Assembly: GCA_026770025.1 (NCBI GenBank) | Contig: JAMXDE010000023.1 | Coordinates: 558,001 to 622,000, forward strand | DNA length: 64,000 bases | Origin: Craspedostauros australis | Taxonomy: Eukaryota > Bacillariophyta > Bacillariophyceae > Mastogloiales > Achnanthaceae | Direction of reading: 5' to 3' | In this document: positions 1-10,735 of the stretch, in pieces | How positions within the stretch are numbered: the stretch's first letter is position 1 | Layout: every line of letters starts with the position of its first letter | Made by a program: the position numbers and the translations under genes | The notes under the pieces: model-generated | Told to the model about the DNA's origin: nothing | What the model saw: the letters and a program-made list of their open reading frames with translations, nothing else | The model's database searches: none

Positions 1-267
1 ATTGTTGAATCGTACAGCTTTCAGAATAACATGTACACAATCAAGCTGAATGGCTGGGGTGCGAAGTTGTATGCCGTGGCGGAGACGTTCGACAGGGTCG
101 AAAGCTCCATGCGCGACCGTGACGGAGCGTTCGGAATGAACTGGCTCGTGCGTATCTTCTTCTCGTCCTCGTTGCCAGACAAACCAGCCGAATCTACAAG
201 GAGCCGCAGCAACAGCCTCGTGAGCGCCGTCAGCATGAGGAGTCAGAGCGCTCGCAGCACTTCGTAA
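1..267 (+). CDS. 3' end of an unidentified gene cut by the left edge
   Basis: Frame 1 is open from base 1 to a TAA at 265-267, giving 88 codons without a start that must be the true one. The translation looks protein-like: it contains MYTIKLNGWGAKLYAV, then FDRVESSMRDRDGAFGMNW and a short hydrophobic stretch (WLVRIFFSSSL), and ends in a Ser/Arg-rich tail, a common sort of cytosolic C-terminus. Base composition is GC-richer than the DNA just downstream, where coding character stops at the TAA. I do not recognise the family. The opposite strand is also open over much of this stretch, so the strand is a judgement based on the better-looking protein. Most of the gene would lie outside the window. 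Confidence 0.4.
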   Translation: MVESYSFQNNMYTIKLNGWGAKLYAVAETFDRVESSMRDRDGAFGMNWLVRIFFSSSLPDKPAESTRSRSNSLVSAVSMRSQSARSTS

Positions 268-3200
268 GGACGTGTAACAAACCATCCAAAAAAGAGAACA
301 CCGTAACATTCCGTTGAAGGACGCATTACAAATAGGTAGAACTGTGGTACGGGATAGTTAGTTGTCTCATCTGCTGATGGTAGTGTAACTGAGTAGGAGT
401 CGACTTGTTTCAACCAAACCGGATAGCAAAGATAATACCTGATCTCTAAGAAAGGAGCTGTTAGCATGAACATCTTTGCGATGTGATAATGTGGTGGAAC
501 AAGTGGCACAAGCCGCTGCGTCGAATCATTCAATAATGACAATGATTAGGAAATCTCCCACCCACGTCAAAGATGGACGTAGATGGGAGAACGTTGAGTA
601 AAGCACAGTGAGAATGAAAAACATGAGAAGGCATTGTTGCTACTATTCTTCGCGCACAATCATGAGAGAGGATAGAAAATATTCACAACAAGAAACCCGT
701 GAAATGGAAATGGACCAGAGCAGCAAGTGCTTTAACTCAAACATGGAAGGAATGCCCGAAATTCAGAAAATTCGCAGGTTCAGCACGAGTGGATAGGAAG
801 AAACGGGAAGAAACTTCAGAAAACAGGGTTGCCTCAATAATCTGATTTGAGAATCAAGCCCTGCGATTGCAGACGAATGCAATACTTTTCATCGGAATAT
901 CAGAAACTCACAGCAATGAAGAGCAATAAAACACGACGAATATGACACATCGATCCCATGTTCCTGTTACTACGATCCATCCTACAATACCGCAGAGTGA
1001 GGATATCAAGCATGAAAAAGTGTTGCACATAAGAAGACCACCGAAACCTCCATCTGTTACCAGAATGCCAATTCGAGCTTGGTTTCCCACAACGAGATGC
1101 ATCGACTTCAAGAAGACAAAGATCGACAGACAACCATATGCAAAATGCGATGGGTACATGCGCCACGCTCCTAAGACAACCAATCAACTGTTAACAACAA
1201 CAGATCCAATCATCCTGACTACTTGAAAAGGAACCAACAACGGGCAATCCATATCGTCACGCCGGTTTAGTGCCGGTGAACCATAGTCGACTGGGCATTG
1301 CAGTCAGTAGCATTGGCCCACGCAGCAGGCAAGTCTCCACTCTTCCATCAGCACTCATTCCAAACAAGAAGATTTCTAATTTTGCTCCTGCCAGTGATGA
1401 GAACGACCCTTTCAAAATCTTCAAAACGTTTGCGCGGTGAATCGTTATTTTGAACCAGTATGTGAATCCTATCCTTGTGGAGGGCTTTATGCTCGATTTT
1501 CTGAGACGAATTCACTCGTATTGCAAGCATCAACTAGCGACGCTATCTTCTCCATTGGCGATTGGGCCACTATCGCTGCCAATGTTTGAATCTATGCAAG
1601 TTCCACACATATGAAGATGTACTTCATCTCGAACCTGTTAGGATTCCAGCTTGCGCTTGTTTCAACTCAAGAATTCAGTCTTCCAAGATGAGCGGGATTC
1701 CCACGTTGTCGTATTATTGCGTGTATGTTCGATGAACAAGGTCGCACATCAGCAAGAACACCTTCCTGTAAAAGCCAAGATCGCTATTGCAGTAGCACGT
1801 AATCTCTACATGGGACAGAACTCACGTGTGTAGTGGAAATGATCGGCTTCCTCAAGGTGACGTGTTATTCAGTGTGCTTCATCGAGTGGGTGGCTCGTCG
1901 GCAGGGACTGCAAATCACCCATCTATTGCAGGAAGTTCTAGTTCGAGCATGATTATTATATTGAATTTTGAAATGAATCTTACATTCCATTGTGATTTAT
2001 CTAATTGAGGCAACCCAACTTGTGGAGAGAAGCACTCGAATTGTCCGTGTCTTTCTGTATGTGACAATTCATACATTCATATGCCTGCTGTGCCACGTGA
2101 GTCACAAGGCTTCGATGACATTAAAATATTCTTTTTAGTGTGACCGTAATGGAGAAAGGTGAGGATTCTTCAGGCTCTGTTTTTGCGCATAACTGGTATT
2201 TGAAGGCCTCATGAAGTCAAGTTTAGGAGCGCAAGTCCACACGCAGGTTGCCGTGTACGATCAAGTTTGTGGAAGTCGAATGCCCAAGGCTGATCAGCCG
2301 TTGTCAAGACGACAAGGTGGAGGAATCATAGCAAGAGAAGTGATCTGTGCTTGGTGTGTCTTTCCGAATGACTTGGTTCTCCGGATCATGTCGACTTCGA
2401 GTTGTCTCCTCGGACACAAGAAGCAAACGTCGATCTGTTTCGGCCGTAGACGACGTCGCCTCTCTGTTTGAGGCGATGGTGGGTGTCGATGAATGAAGCT
2501 CGATTGATTGTGCATTGGCGTAGTTGCCTTCCACAACACGCGACAAAAGCATGGCCCATGATGTTGACCAGATGTAGGATCGTGCAGGCGGATAACATCA
2601 AGAATCACTGAGGTACATGCATTGAGTCACAATGAAATTCAATTGACGACATGCGAGGTGACAACAACGACAAGGGTACTCAGCAACCAGACCCCATCAA
2701 TCATTCGCTGGTGTCGAAATCTCACCTAGCATGAGTCTTCAATCAAATTACACAAACGAAATTTCTTCGAAGTACACTTCGTGAATGCTCGGTTCTCCTG
2801 GGACAGCCACAACTTTGACGTTGTTTTTTATGAAGAGAATCGCCCTCGAAAAGTCGAAGCGTGCATAGACTACCTAGCAGAAGAGCTGTCGCACGTAGAT
2901 ACGAGTGTCAACACCATGGCAAAGTCAAACAAGATAGCAGAGCAACAAGCACCTAGAAACTAAAAATCATCTGATACAATGGCCATCGGGTACTTGATTT
3001 AAGTTGCTGGCTCGCCGGCATTCTGCGGCGACGACTTTAACATGCGGTAAGCTCAGACAATCCGAACCGAAGGGTTGCTATCATTGTGCACAGATGCACT
3101 CGAAGATTCTTCACAAGTTGTTGGGACCAGGCTCACTCGGAGTGTCCTGACATCAATGAGTCAACACGTGGTAGGACTCTGATCGGAGTGACCCGTCGTG

Positions 3201-4887
3201 TCAATGCAATGATCGAATGCTAATGCCACTCGACAGAGTTTTCTCCAGAAATCCCGGATGCAACTTGGATATCTCGTTGTTGTAGACTCCATTGTCATAA
3301 ACTTCACCTATTGTGTTGGCGTTCTGGGCGTGTATGTGGGATATGGCGTGGATTCGTGCGCAAGAAAAACCGCTTGTCCCTGATGGATATCGATTGCCGC
3401 AAGACAAACAATTTTCTGTGCTAACTCTTCGCATGATTCAATCAAAATCATCACTCTCACGGCTTGATCTTGGGTTTAGTTCTGGATTTTGACGTTGTTC
3501 TATCGCAATAGATGTGAGATCGCCAGAGTGTTCTCGAACAGATCTGAGTGAGCATTGAATGACTCTTGGAGTTTCGTTGCCACGATCGAAAACAACCTCG
3601 TTCTGTTGCACAATTGGGTGTCTGAATTCCATGTGGGCGGTGTTCATAGGGACGATGCAGTGCAATGGTGGATTTTTCTACTAGGTATACGATTGTTGTG
3701 TTGCAAGATCGTACGGTTGTGACTTCTAGAGTCGCAAGATCATGGTGTCAGGATGCTCATCACCTTGATTCTTCTCTGATTTTGGTGATGTTGGTTTGAG
3801 AATGACGTACTTCGAAATATGTGGATGGCGGAAGAAACCGAATTCGAGAAACTGCCGATCTCTTGCTGCTGCTTTACTCTGCCTTTCATCAATGCGCATA
3901 CACGAAGAACAGTATTTTCGTTTGGTCGATGTCACGGTGTCACCTTTCTGGCGACTTTCCGTCAAAGAAGTATTGCACACAAACAGCTTCTATTTTTGTT
4001 TCATCTATCAGGCAATCACCTGTGCCATTGAATTCTACTTTCTGGGAAAATGAAGGAATCCGTTGTTGAAACTCTCGCATTCCAAGCCTGTTGTATGTGG
4101 AATTCCGCTTTTTTTCATGTCCCACACGTTCTGACCAGAACCTTTGATCATGCGTCGAATCACATTGGAGGCATCAAATCTTTTCTTCGATTTTTTATCC
4201 TTTTCTGGTTTGGCTTTCAACGTTGCACCGCAGATCCCTTTTTGTTCTATCATTCATTGACTGTATTGGCCAGGTTATGTTATCTATTTCTTTCTTGCAG
4301 TATGCTGGGAATGCATGCTTTTCCTCTTTTATGTTTCGATTGAACATTGGAGGTGGAAAGTGTGACTTTCCTCTAGTGGCGCGTCGACATTGCACTTATT
4401 TTCGCTCATCTCCTTTGCTTAGTCTCTCATAGGCAGTATGTGGATTCTATTCCACCATAGTTTGGAGCGTTGAGTCATAAGTTTGATAAGGTTTTCCGGA
4501 AAACGATTCTAAACGTTGCACATGCTGATGCTATGGCATGACTTCATGTAGGTGCCAGGTTTCCAAAGCTTCCAGAGATTGTGATTGCATTGAATAAATG
4601 ATACACGCGCATACGCACGACGTTACATTGATGACAAATTTTCGTTGTTTTACATCCATAACATCTAGCACCCTTCTTTCTGTGGTTGTCGTCGTTGCAC
4701 ATGTCATGGTTTGCTTGTTGCGCAAATGACTTCTTGTCGAGACTTCTAATGCTCTGACGCAAACGTGCGCGATTGGCGACATGTGGCTAGGTCTCGTGAG
4801 CAGGTTGTTGCTGATTGTGTTTTCATCGTATTTTATCTTTTTATAATTCTGCATTGGATCTCTTCACCTCTCAGAACGAGGGAATCT
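268..4887. other. 4.6 kb spacer without a recognisable gene
   Basis: All reading frames here are short (about 110 codons or fewer) and none gives a familiar protein or the GC-rich third positions of the neighbouring genes. Composition is more AT-rich than in the coding regions. I found no tRNA, no long tandem repeat and no terminal repeat pair by eye. The right end must hold the 3' untranslated region of the ABC transporter. A lineage-specific noncoding RNA or a decayed element cannot be excluded. Confidence 0.5.
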
Positions 4888-7800
4888 TCATGTGCGTTCT
4901 TCCACTGGTTCCACAGATGACTCATTGTCTTCGCCGATGGCTCCCATGGCGCCGCCGGTTTCTCCATCACCATCTTCATCGTTGTTGGTTTGGGTTTGGC
5001 GGACGATTTCCGAAAAGGTCGTGGTTTCATCAGCAAGGAGGTCCTCAGGCGATGCGAATTCTTCCACCAAGCCGTCCTTCATCACCAGGATCTTGTCGGA
5101 ATCCATGATGGTGTTGATCCTGTGGGCAATCGTCAGCACGGTGCATCCCTTGAATGCTTGGCGGATGGTGCGTTGGATCTCCTTGTCGGTTTCGTAGTCG
5201 ACGCTCGACGTTGCTTCGTCGAGAAGGAGGATTTTGCATTGTTTGAGCAAGGCCCTGCCAAGAACGAGCAGCTGGCGCATGCCGGCGCTCAGATTCTCTC
5301 CGTACTCAGCGACCACGGCATGGAGAAGCCCTGGCATGGCTTCCACGGCATCCTTCATACCGCATTGGTCCAGCGCCGTCCAGATGTCATCGTCAGTGTG
5401 CTGATGGAAAGGATCGATGTTGGAGCGGATGGTGCCGCTGAACAAGACCGGGTTCTGCGGGATGATGCCGATCCTCGATCGCAGCTCCTGCAGACCGATG
5501 CGCAACGTGTCCACGCCATCGATTGAGATTGGCGACACGTAGCTCTCCTTGGTCTCTCCTGCCATGTCCGGTTCCACCAGACGCAGCAGGCAAAGCAGGA
5601 GGGACGACTTGCCGCTTCCGGTTCGTCCAACGACGCCGACGCGCTCACCGCCGTGGATGGTCAGGTTCAATCCCTTGATGACCAGCGGCGTGTCCGATCG
5701 GTACCGCATCTTGAGATTGCTTAGCTGGATCTGGCCATGCTGTGGCCACGATGCGTCCACGGGGGAGCATTGCCCGCCCTTGGCGGCAACGGCAAACACA
5801 GATGGAGGAATCGCGGCGTCGGCATCTCTGCCACCTCCCGACGCTGAAGACGCGCCGGGCCCAGCGTTATCCATGGAGGATTTGAGCAGGAGCTCTTGCG
5901 AGGTGAACGCAGCCTCTTGAGGGATGTGCTCGGAATAGTACAGAACACGCTCGCAGGAGTTCATCGCAGCCTCGAGGGAGGCGAAGGATCGAACACCGAA
6001 GTTGAGCAGCGCTGTGATGCTGATGGCGAACGTGAGCGACAGACCGGCCAGCGAGGCGAAGTTGGAGTCGTCTGTGCGCAGTGCCACATCGGATGCGAGG
6101 AAGGCGGCAGATCCAGCGATCACTGCTCCGATGGATTCCAGCCTCACCCCCAGCCACCTATCAGCCGTTCGGTTGCAATATGTCGCGCGTGTGTTGCTGT
6201 TCACCTTTTGTTCAAATTCGTGAACGAACCTCTCTAGCTGATCGTATGCTCTGATGGTCGTAAGGCCTCCCAAGGTCTCCGAGAACTGGGCGTAGACCGG
6301 GGATCGGGCGATGCTCTCCAACCGCTTCGTTTCGCGTGACACGTTGCGGAAGTAATTCATGAACCTGATGTACATGTAACCAAGGGGGAGGACGAAGATC
6401 CCGAAGAAGGGCGTGACGAACAGAATGGTGCCCAGGCTGACAATCACTTGAAGCCAGCAGAAGAGGACGAAGTCCATGAAGTCAGCGAGCTCAATATCGA
6501 TGGAGTACATGTCCTTGGAGAATCGGGACAGGATACGACCCACGGGTGTTGTGTCGAAGAAGCTCTGCGGAGCCCGGAGGATAGATTGGATGAGGCCTTT
6601 GTGTAGCGATGTGGAGGCGGAGACTCCGAAACGGACCAACACCACGGACCGGATGAAGGTCGTGACGCCCAGCATCACTGCCAGGAGAGCGTACCCAGTG
6701 AGGTAGAACGCCTGCGATCGATCCTCGTAGTCGGAATCGCTGGTCCACAGGGAGACCCAGACGCCCGTTGCCAGCGCGTTGGCAGAACCGATGATGTAAC
6801 CGATGATCACGATCATGAACTTCGCGAATCCACCACCAGCAGCAATGTACTTGAGATAGACGGAAAGAGACACGGCGCCCATGCTTCGTTCCTCTGTTGT
6901 GAGCAAACTGCCGGTCGTTGTCTTCGGCGCAGCGTCGTCCTTGTTCGGGTTTGCTGCTGCTGCTGCTGCTGGTGTTGTCGTTGCCATCTTCTCACTGACT
7001 GGATCATTGCTGGCTGAGGTTGCCTTGGGCGCGGGACCAGAAGATTGGACGTTCTTGACGACGAACTCCTTCGTTTTGAAGGTGGAATGAGAGGCCTTGG
7101 ATGGCGTCGACTTTGCTTTGACATGTTTGGCTGCCTGCGCCTTCTCACTTTCCTCCTGTTGTTTATGTTGCTTGTTGGAAATGTCTTGCAGCAAGCGACG
7201 TACTTCGCCCCCGTCTGACGCCTCCATAGCATCGTAGGTGCCCTGCTCAACAATGCGCCCATGTTTCAGCGCGATGATGTGATCGCACTTTGGCAAGAAT
7301 TGCAATTGGTTGGTGACGAAAAGCCTGGTCTTGCCCTCCATCATGCCCACGATGCAATCTTCAAACACCTTCCGTCCAACTTCAGGGTCCAAGGCAGACA
7401 GCGGGTCGTCCAGGATCACCACCTGCGCGTTTGAATACGCAGCACGAGCGATGCTGACTCGTTGCTTCTGTCCGCCGGAGAGGTTGATTCCCTTCTCACC
7501 GATCTCCACCATGTCGCCACCATCCAACAGCTCGAGATCGTGCGTGAGCTGAGCTACCTTGAGGACTTGTTGGTACTTCTCCTCTTCGTACGGTTGTCCG
7601 AACAGGATGTTATCACGCAAGGTTGCGTTCAAGATCCATGGACTTTGGGCGGCGTACGCGACAGTCCCTGTCAAAGAGATAGAACCAGATTGCAGGATGG
7701 TCTCGTTCAAGATGGCGGAGACCAATGTGCTCTTTCCACTTGCGACACGTCCAACGACAGCGCACAGCCGGCCCTGCGCGACATGAACGGAAATGTCGGA

Positions 7801-9483
7801 GAGGATCGCCTTGGGGTAACGTGCTGGTGGGTTGGAGCTGGCGCCGAGGCTTTCGAGATCTTGACTGGAGGCAACGCTATTGGTGTCTCCGTTGTTGCTG
7901 GAGTCGTCCTTCGTCTCCTGCTCTCCTTTCCCGCTCTGATCTACCAGCGGGGTATTGGGGTCGTTCCAATAGATGCTGGCATGGTCGATGCGGATCTCCG
8001 CCGTAGTATCCGATCGTTCCCTTTTGTGCGTTCCGCTCACGAGCACAGCTGGTCTCGTGTGGGCGGTGCGTTCATCGTCATCTGCATGGCTGCCCTCCTT
8101 CGTGTTGGGATCGCCAGATGCGGGCTTGGCTACTGCATCTGACGGAGACCGAGAGACGGTTTCCGTGTTCTGGATTTCTTTCAATGAAAGGTACGATTGC
8201 AGTCTGCCGCCGCTGACTTTGGCCTGTGCGAGCATGGCCAAGGACATGGGGTAGAACATGAGCGGGAAACGCAGCTGGTCAAACGCTGCCAATGCCGCGA
8301 AGAGCGTGGATGCCTTGATGGGCTCGTCGACCGCAAGTGCCAGGCAGACAAAGGTACAGACTGCGACTAGGCCAGGCAACGCGCTCATGTATGCACGGGA
8401 GAATCCACGGAGGTACGCCACGCGGCCCAAGAATCCAAGCTCGGCCCCTCGGCTCGTTGCGATGTCGTCCTGGACCGGTTGCTCCCACGTGTACATCTTG
8501 ACGCTCTGGATGCCCTGCAGGACTTCGTTGATGGACTTGACACGGACGTCCGTGAACTTGGAAAGGGAACGGTTCAGGCCGAATAGCTTGCCCATGACGA
8601 TGACCTGGACCGGCGCGGTAAAGATCATGACGGCGAGACCGATGAGGCAGGGCCATGAAATTAGAGAGTACAGGATGGCCATGTAACCGACGACCTGCAG
8701 TATTCCATCCCACAGGACGTGCACCTGAGGCACGAACATCTCGATCTTGGCGGCATCGACCTGCATGAGGTTGACGAGCTCGCCGAGGGTTGTCGACTGC
8801 CGTTCGGCGTTGGCCAAACGAAGCGATTTGTTGTACACGGCGATGGAGACCGCCACGCGTGCCTGGTAACCACCGCGGTAGACGCGGTGGAAGTAGGCAT
8901 TCTCCATGACCGCCTTCATCGCCATGACGAAGAGCAGAAGGGCGGAGAGCCAGTATCCGCGATAGCGAACCTCCCACGGGTCATCATCCGTGATGGCGCC
9001 GTGCTCATCCGGGTCCTTCTGGATGTCCTCGATGTAGAGGAGGATCTGGTTGAGCAGGAGCGGGAAGGAGAACTGGAAGAGGGTATTGCAGAGCTTGATG
9101 ATGCCTGCGACCCAGAAGGAACGTCCGAGCATGGTCTTGATGGCGAATGACAGTCTATCGGTGGACGAAGCGTCGCCAGAATCGGACGGCGGTCCCTGCC
9201 ACGCGTCCCAAGCAGCCTGGAACTGCTTGCTGACCGTGCTGCCCTGATCCATGTTCGCCAACGGGAGGAGATCGTCATGTTCCAGCGCGCGGCTCTGGTT
9301 GTCCTCCTCGCTTCTCTTGCTCAGGGCCGCCGCGCGTTCGAAAAGCGGTCGCGTCCAGAGGAAGTACAGACGGGAAAGCAGCCATGCTTTCTCCTCCGGC
9401 GACTCTCGTTCCTCCAGGGGGCGATCCTGCTCCGTTTGCCTGCCAGCGTCGTTGGGTTGCTCCTGAATGGTGCGAGTGCCCAT
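4888..9483 (-). CDS. ABCC-type (MRP-like) ABC transporter
   Basis: A full-length ABC exporter of 1531 residues in one exon, with layout TMD1-NBD1-TMD2-NBD2 and no extra N-terminal TMD0, like short MRPs. TMD1 spans about 115-430. NBD1 has its P-loop near 577 (GRVASGKST), signature near 667 (LSGGQKQRVS) and Walker B ending in DD near 690. NBD2 has its P-loop near 1284 (GRTGSGKSS), signature near 1397 (LSAGMRQ) and Walker B ending in DE near 1420. Asp in place of the catalytic Glu in NBD1 is typical of ABCC proteins, whose first ATP site is degenerate. A Lys/Ala/Thr-rich linker precedes TMD2. ABCC proteins export conjugated organic anions, often at vacuolar or plasma membranes; the substrate here is unknown. 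The start is the ATG at 9483, just before a charged N-terminus. Two oddities: the middle Gly of the NBD1 P-loop is Ala, and the NBD2 signature has Met for Gln. Confidence 0.93.
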   Translation of the reverse strand: MGTRTIQEQPNDAGRQTEQDRPLEERESPEEKAWLLSRLYFLWTRPLFERAAALSKRSEEDNQSRALEHDDLLPLANMDQGSTVSKQFQAAWDAWQGPPSDSGDASSTDRLSFAIKTMLGRSFWVAGIIKLCNTLFQFSFPLLLNQILLYIEDIQKDPDEHGAITDDDPWEVRYRGYWLSALLLFVMAMKAVMENAYFHRVYRGGYQARVAVSIAVYNKSLRLANAERQSTTLGELVNLMQVDAAKIEMFVPQVHVLWDGILQVVGYMAILYSLISWPCLIGLAVMIFTAPVQVIVMGKLFGLNRSLSKFTDVRVKSINEVLQGIQSVKMYTWEQPVQDDIATSRGAELGFLGRVAYLRGFSRAYMSALPGLVAVCTFVCLALAVDEPIKASTLFAALAAFDQLRFPLMFYPMSLAMLAQAKVSGGRLQSYLSLKEIQNTETVSRSPSDAVAKPASGDPNTKEGSHADDDERTAHTRPAVLVSGTHKRERSDTTAEIRIDHASIYWNDPNTPLVDQSGKGEQETKDDSSNNGDTNSVASSQDLESLGASSNPPARYPKAILSDISVHVAQGRLCAVVGRVASGKSTLVSAILNETILQSGSISLTGTVAYAAQSPWILNATLRDNILFGQPYEEEKYQQVLKVAQLTHDLELLDGGDMVEIGEKGINLSGGQKQRVSIARAAYSNAQVVILDDPLSALDPEVGRKVFEDCIVGMMEGKTRLFVTNQLQFLPKCDHIIALKHGRIVEQGTYDAMEASDGGEVRRLLQDISNKQHKQQEESEKAQAAKHVKAKSTPSKASHSTFKTKEFVVKNVQSSGPAPKATSASNDPVSEKMATTTPAAAAAANPNKDDAAPKTTTGSLLTTEERSMGAVSLSVYLKYIAAGGGFAKFMIVIIGYIIGSANALATGVWVSLWTSDSDYEDRSQAFYLTGYALLAVMLGVTTFIRSVVLVRFGVSASTSLHKGLIQSILRAPQSFFDTTPVGRILSRFSKDMYSIDIELADFMDFVLFCWLQVIVSLGTILFVTPFFGIFVLPLGYMYIRFMNYFRNVSRETKRLESIARSPVYAQFSETLGGLTTIRAYDQLERFVHEFEQKVNSNTRATYCNRTADRWLGVRLESIGAVIAGSAAFLASDVALRTDDSNFASLAGLSLTFAISITALLNFGVRSFASLEAAMNSCERVLYYSEHIPQEAAFTSQELLLKSSMDNAGPGASSASGGGRDADAAIPPSVFAVAAKGGQCSPVDASWPQHGQIQLSNLKMRYRSDTPLVIKGLNLTIHGGERVGVVGRTGSGKSSLLLCLLRLVEPDMAGETKESYVSPISIDGVDTLRIGLQELRSRIGIIPQNPVLFSGTIRSNIDPFHQHTDDDIWTALDQCGMKDAVEAMPGLLHAVVAEYGENLSAGMRQLLVLGRALLKQCKILLLDEATSSVDYETDKEIQRTIRQAFKGCTVLTIAHRINTIMDSDKILVMKDGLVEEFASPEDLLADETTTFSEIVRQTQTNNDEDGDGETGGAMGAIGEDNESSVEPVEERT

Positions 9484-10735
9484 GATGTTGCTGTCGGAGC
9501 CGCTGCTGATCTTGGCGCTCGAACGTTATTGTGTCGCTCTGCTCGTGTCGGCACTCGTGCTCGCACCTGTCTTGGTGGATGTCGGGCGAACCGATGAGCC
9601 AGGCAATCTGCGATGATCTGTGAATGGGCCGGATGGCTGGTTGTTGGTGGCGCTGTGTTGGCAATGGTGCTTCGATCGAGTTCCTTGTTGTTGGTGCCGT
9701 GTTTGGCGTCGCGAGTGTGCATGCGCTGCAAAAACAGAACAGCAAATCCGATTTTACGTTCTGTTCCGTCCTCTGCTGAGTTCAGTTTGCGAATCGAAAT
9801 TGTGTGTCGTAGGTAGGGATGATGGTGTGTTGGGGCTCTGTGTTGTTTGTGCGAGGTGGGTGGGGGATGGATGACTCCGTGTGCTGTGTTGGGGGAGAGA
9901 TTGTTGCTGTTGCACGACCGCGCATGGTGTTGATGGGTGTTGCCGCCAACATCAACAAGGGAGAGACGTTCGTCAGTTGTGTTCCTGGAGGCGGTGCGAC
10001 ACGCGAAACATGGGAGGTTGACTGTCCACAGGACAGCAAAGTCCTTCGACGGCATTCAAAGAACAACCGCGAACACAATCGGACTAAACAGAAGTCGCGC
10101 ACTGCGTCATTCGCTGGGGCTCTCGAAATGTCATTGTTTCAAACAACCCGCCACCTTTGTGACTTCTTCGACCAAAACTGTGGACGCTTCGAGCTGATTC
10201 GGTGTATCCGCGTCAGGAGGTGATGAAAACCAAAAATCAAAAGCGAAGACGAACGTGTTCCGTTGCTCCGACCACAACAGTCAAGGGACAATAGGTCGTA
10301 AATAGCTTGAAAGCGTACAAATGATGCTGGTTCTGTGATCCGGTGACCGCGATGTGATACTCGTTGCTATGTATCACTTCGAACTGGATTCGAACTATAT
10401 TGATTTGGCTGCTTACCAGTACCATGCTCTGCAAGTATCGCGCCCTTTGCAAAACAACTTCAATTGTTCAATGAGATGGTGTTTGCACTCATCGGGCGAC
10501 AGGAGGGAAATTGGTTTGCTGTATGGCACTGCTGTATGGTACTGCTGTATGGTACTGTTGTATGGTACTGTTGTATGGTACTGCTGCATGATGAAATCCG
10601 AGTGTGTAAGATTCAGACCGCAGGCACATGCCGTTTCAATGCTCCGACATGAAGCCCCCCTCTCACCTTTGTGTTGCACTCGAATACTCTGCCTCGAGAT
10701 GCAGCACCCACACGTGACAGCTCGCACGTGATACC
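9484..10735. other. Spacer upstream of the ABC transporter
   Basis: This 1.25 kb lies between the start of the ABC transporter and the stop of the next minus-strand gene, so it should hold the transporter promoter and 5' leader and the neighbour's 3' end. An open frame on the minus strand at 9321-10055 overlaps the transporter start in another frame; its Thr/His/Pro-rich translation does not look like a protein. A 13-bp tandem repeat at 10521-10585 is listed separately. Confidence 0.5.
10521..10585 (+). repeat. 13-bp tandem repeat, five units
   Basis: Five head-to-tail copies of GTATGGTACTGYT begin at 10521, 10534, 10547, 10560 and 10573. The first copy has C for T at unit position 7, and copies differ at position 12 (C or T). 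Each unit contains the palindrome GGTACT/GTAC core. It lies 150 bp beyond the stop codon of the DUF1800-DUF1501 gene, so it may be within that gene's 3' untranslated region. Confidence 0.9.

Noticed and set aside
9321-10055. 244-codon open frame on the minus strand over the ABC transporter start
   Set aside because: It overlaps the real N-terminus in another frame and gives a His/Thr/Pro-rich translation. It is most likely leader DNA.
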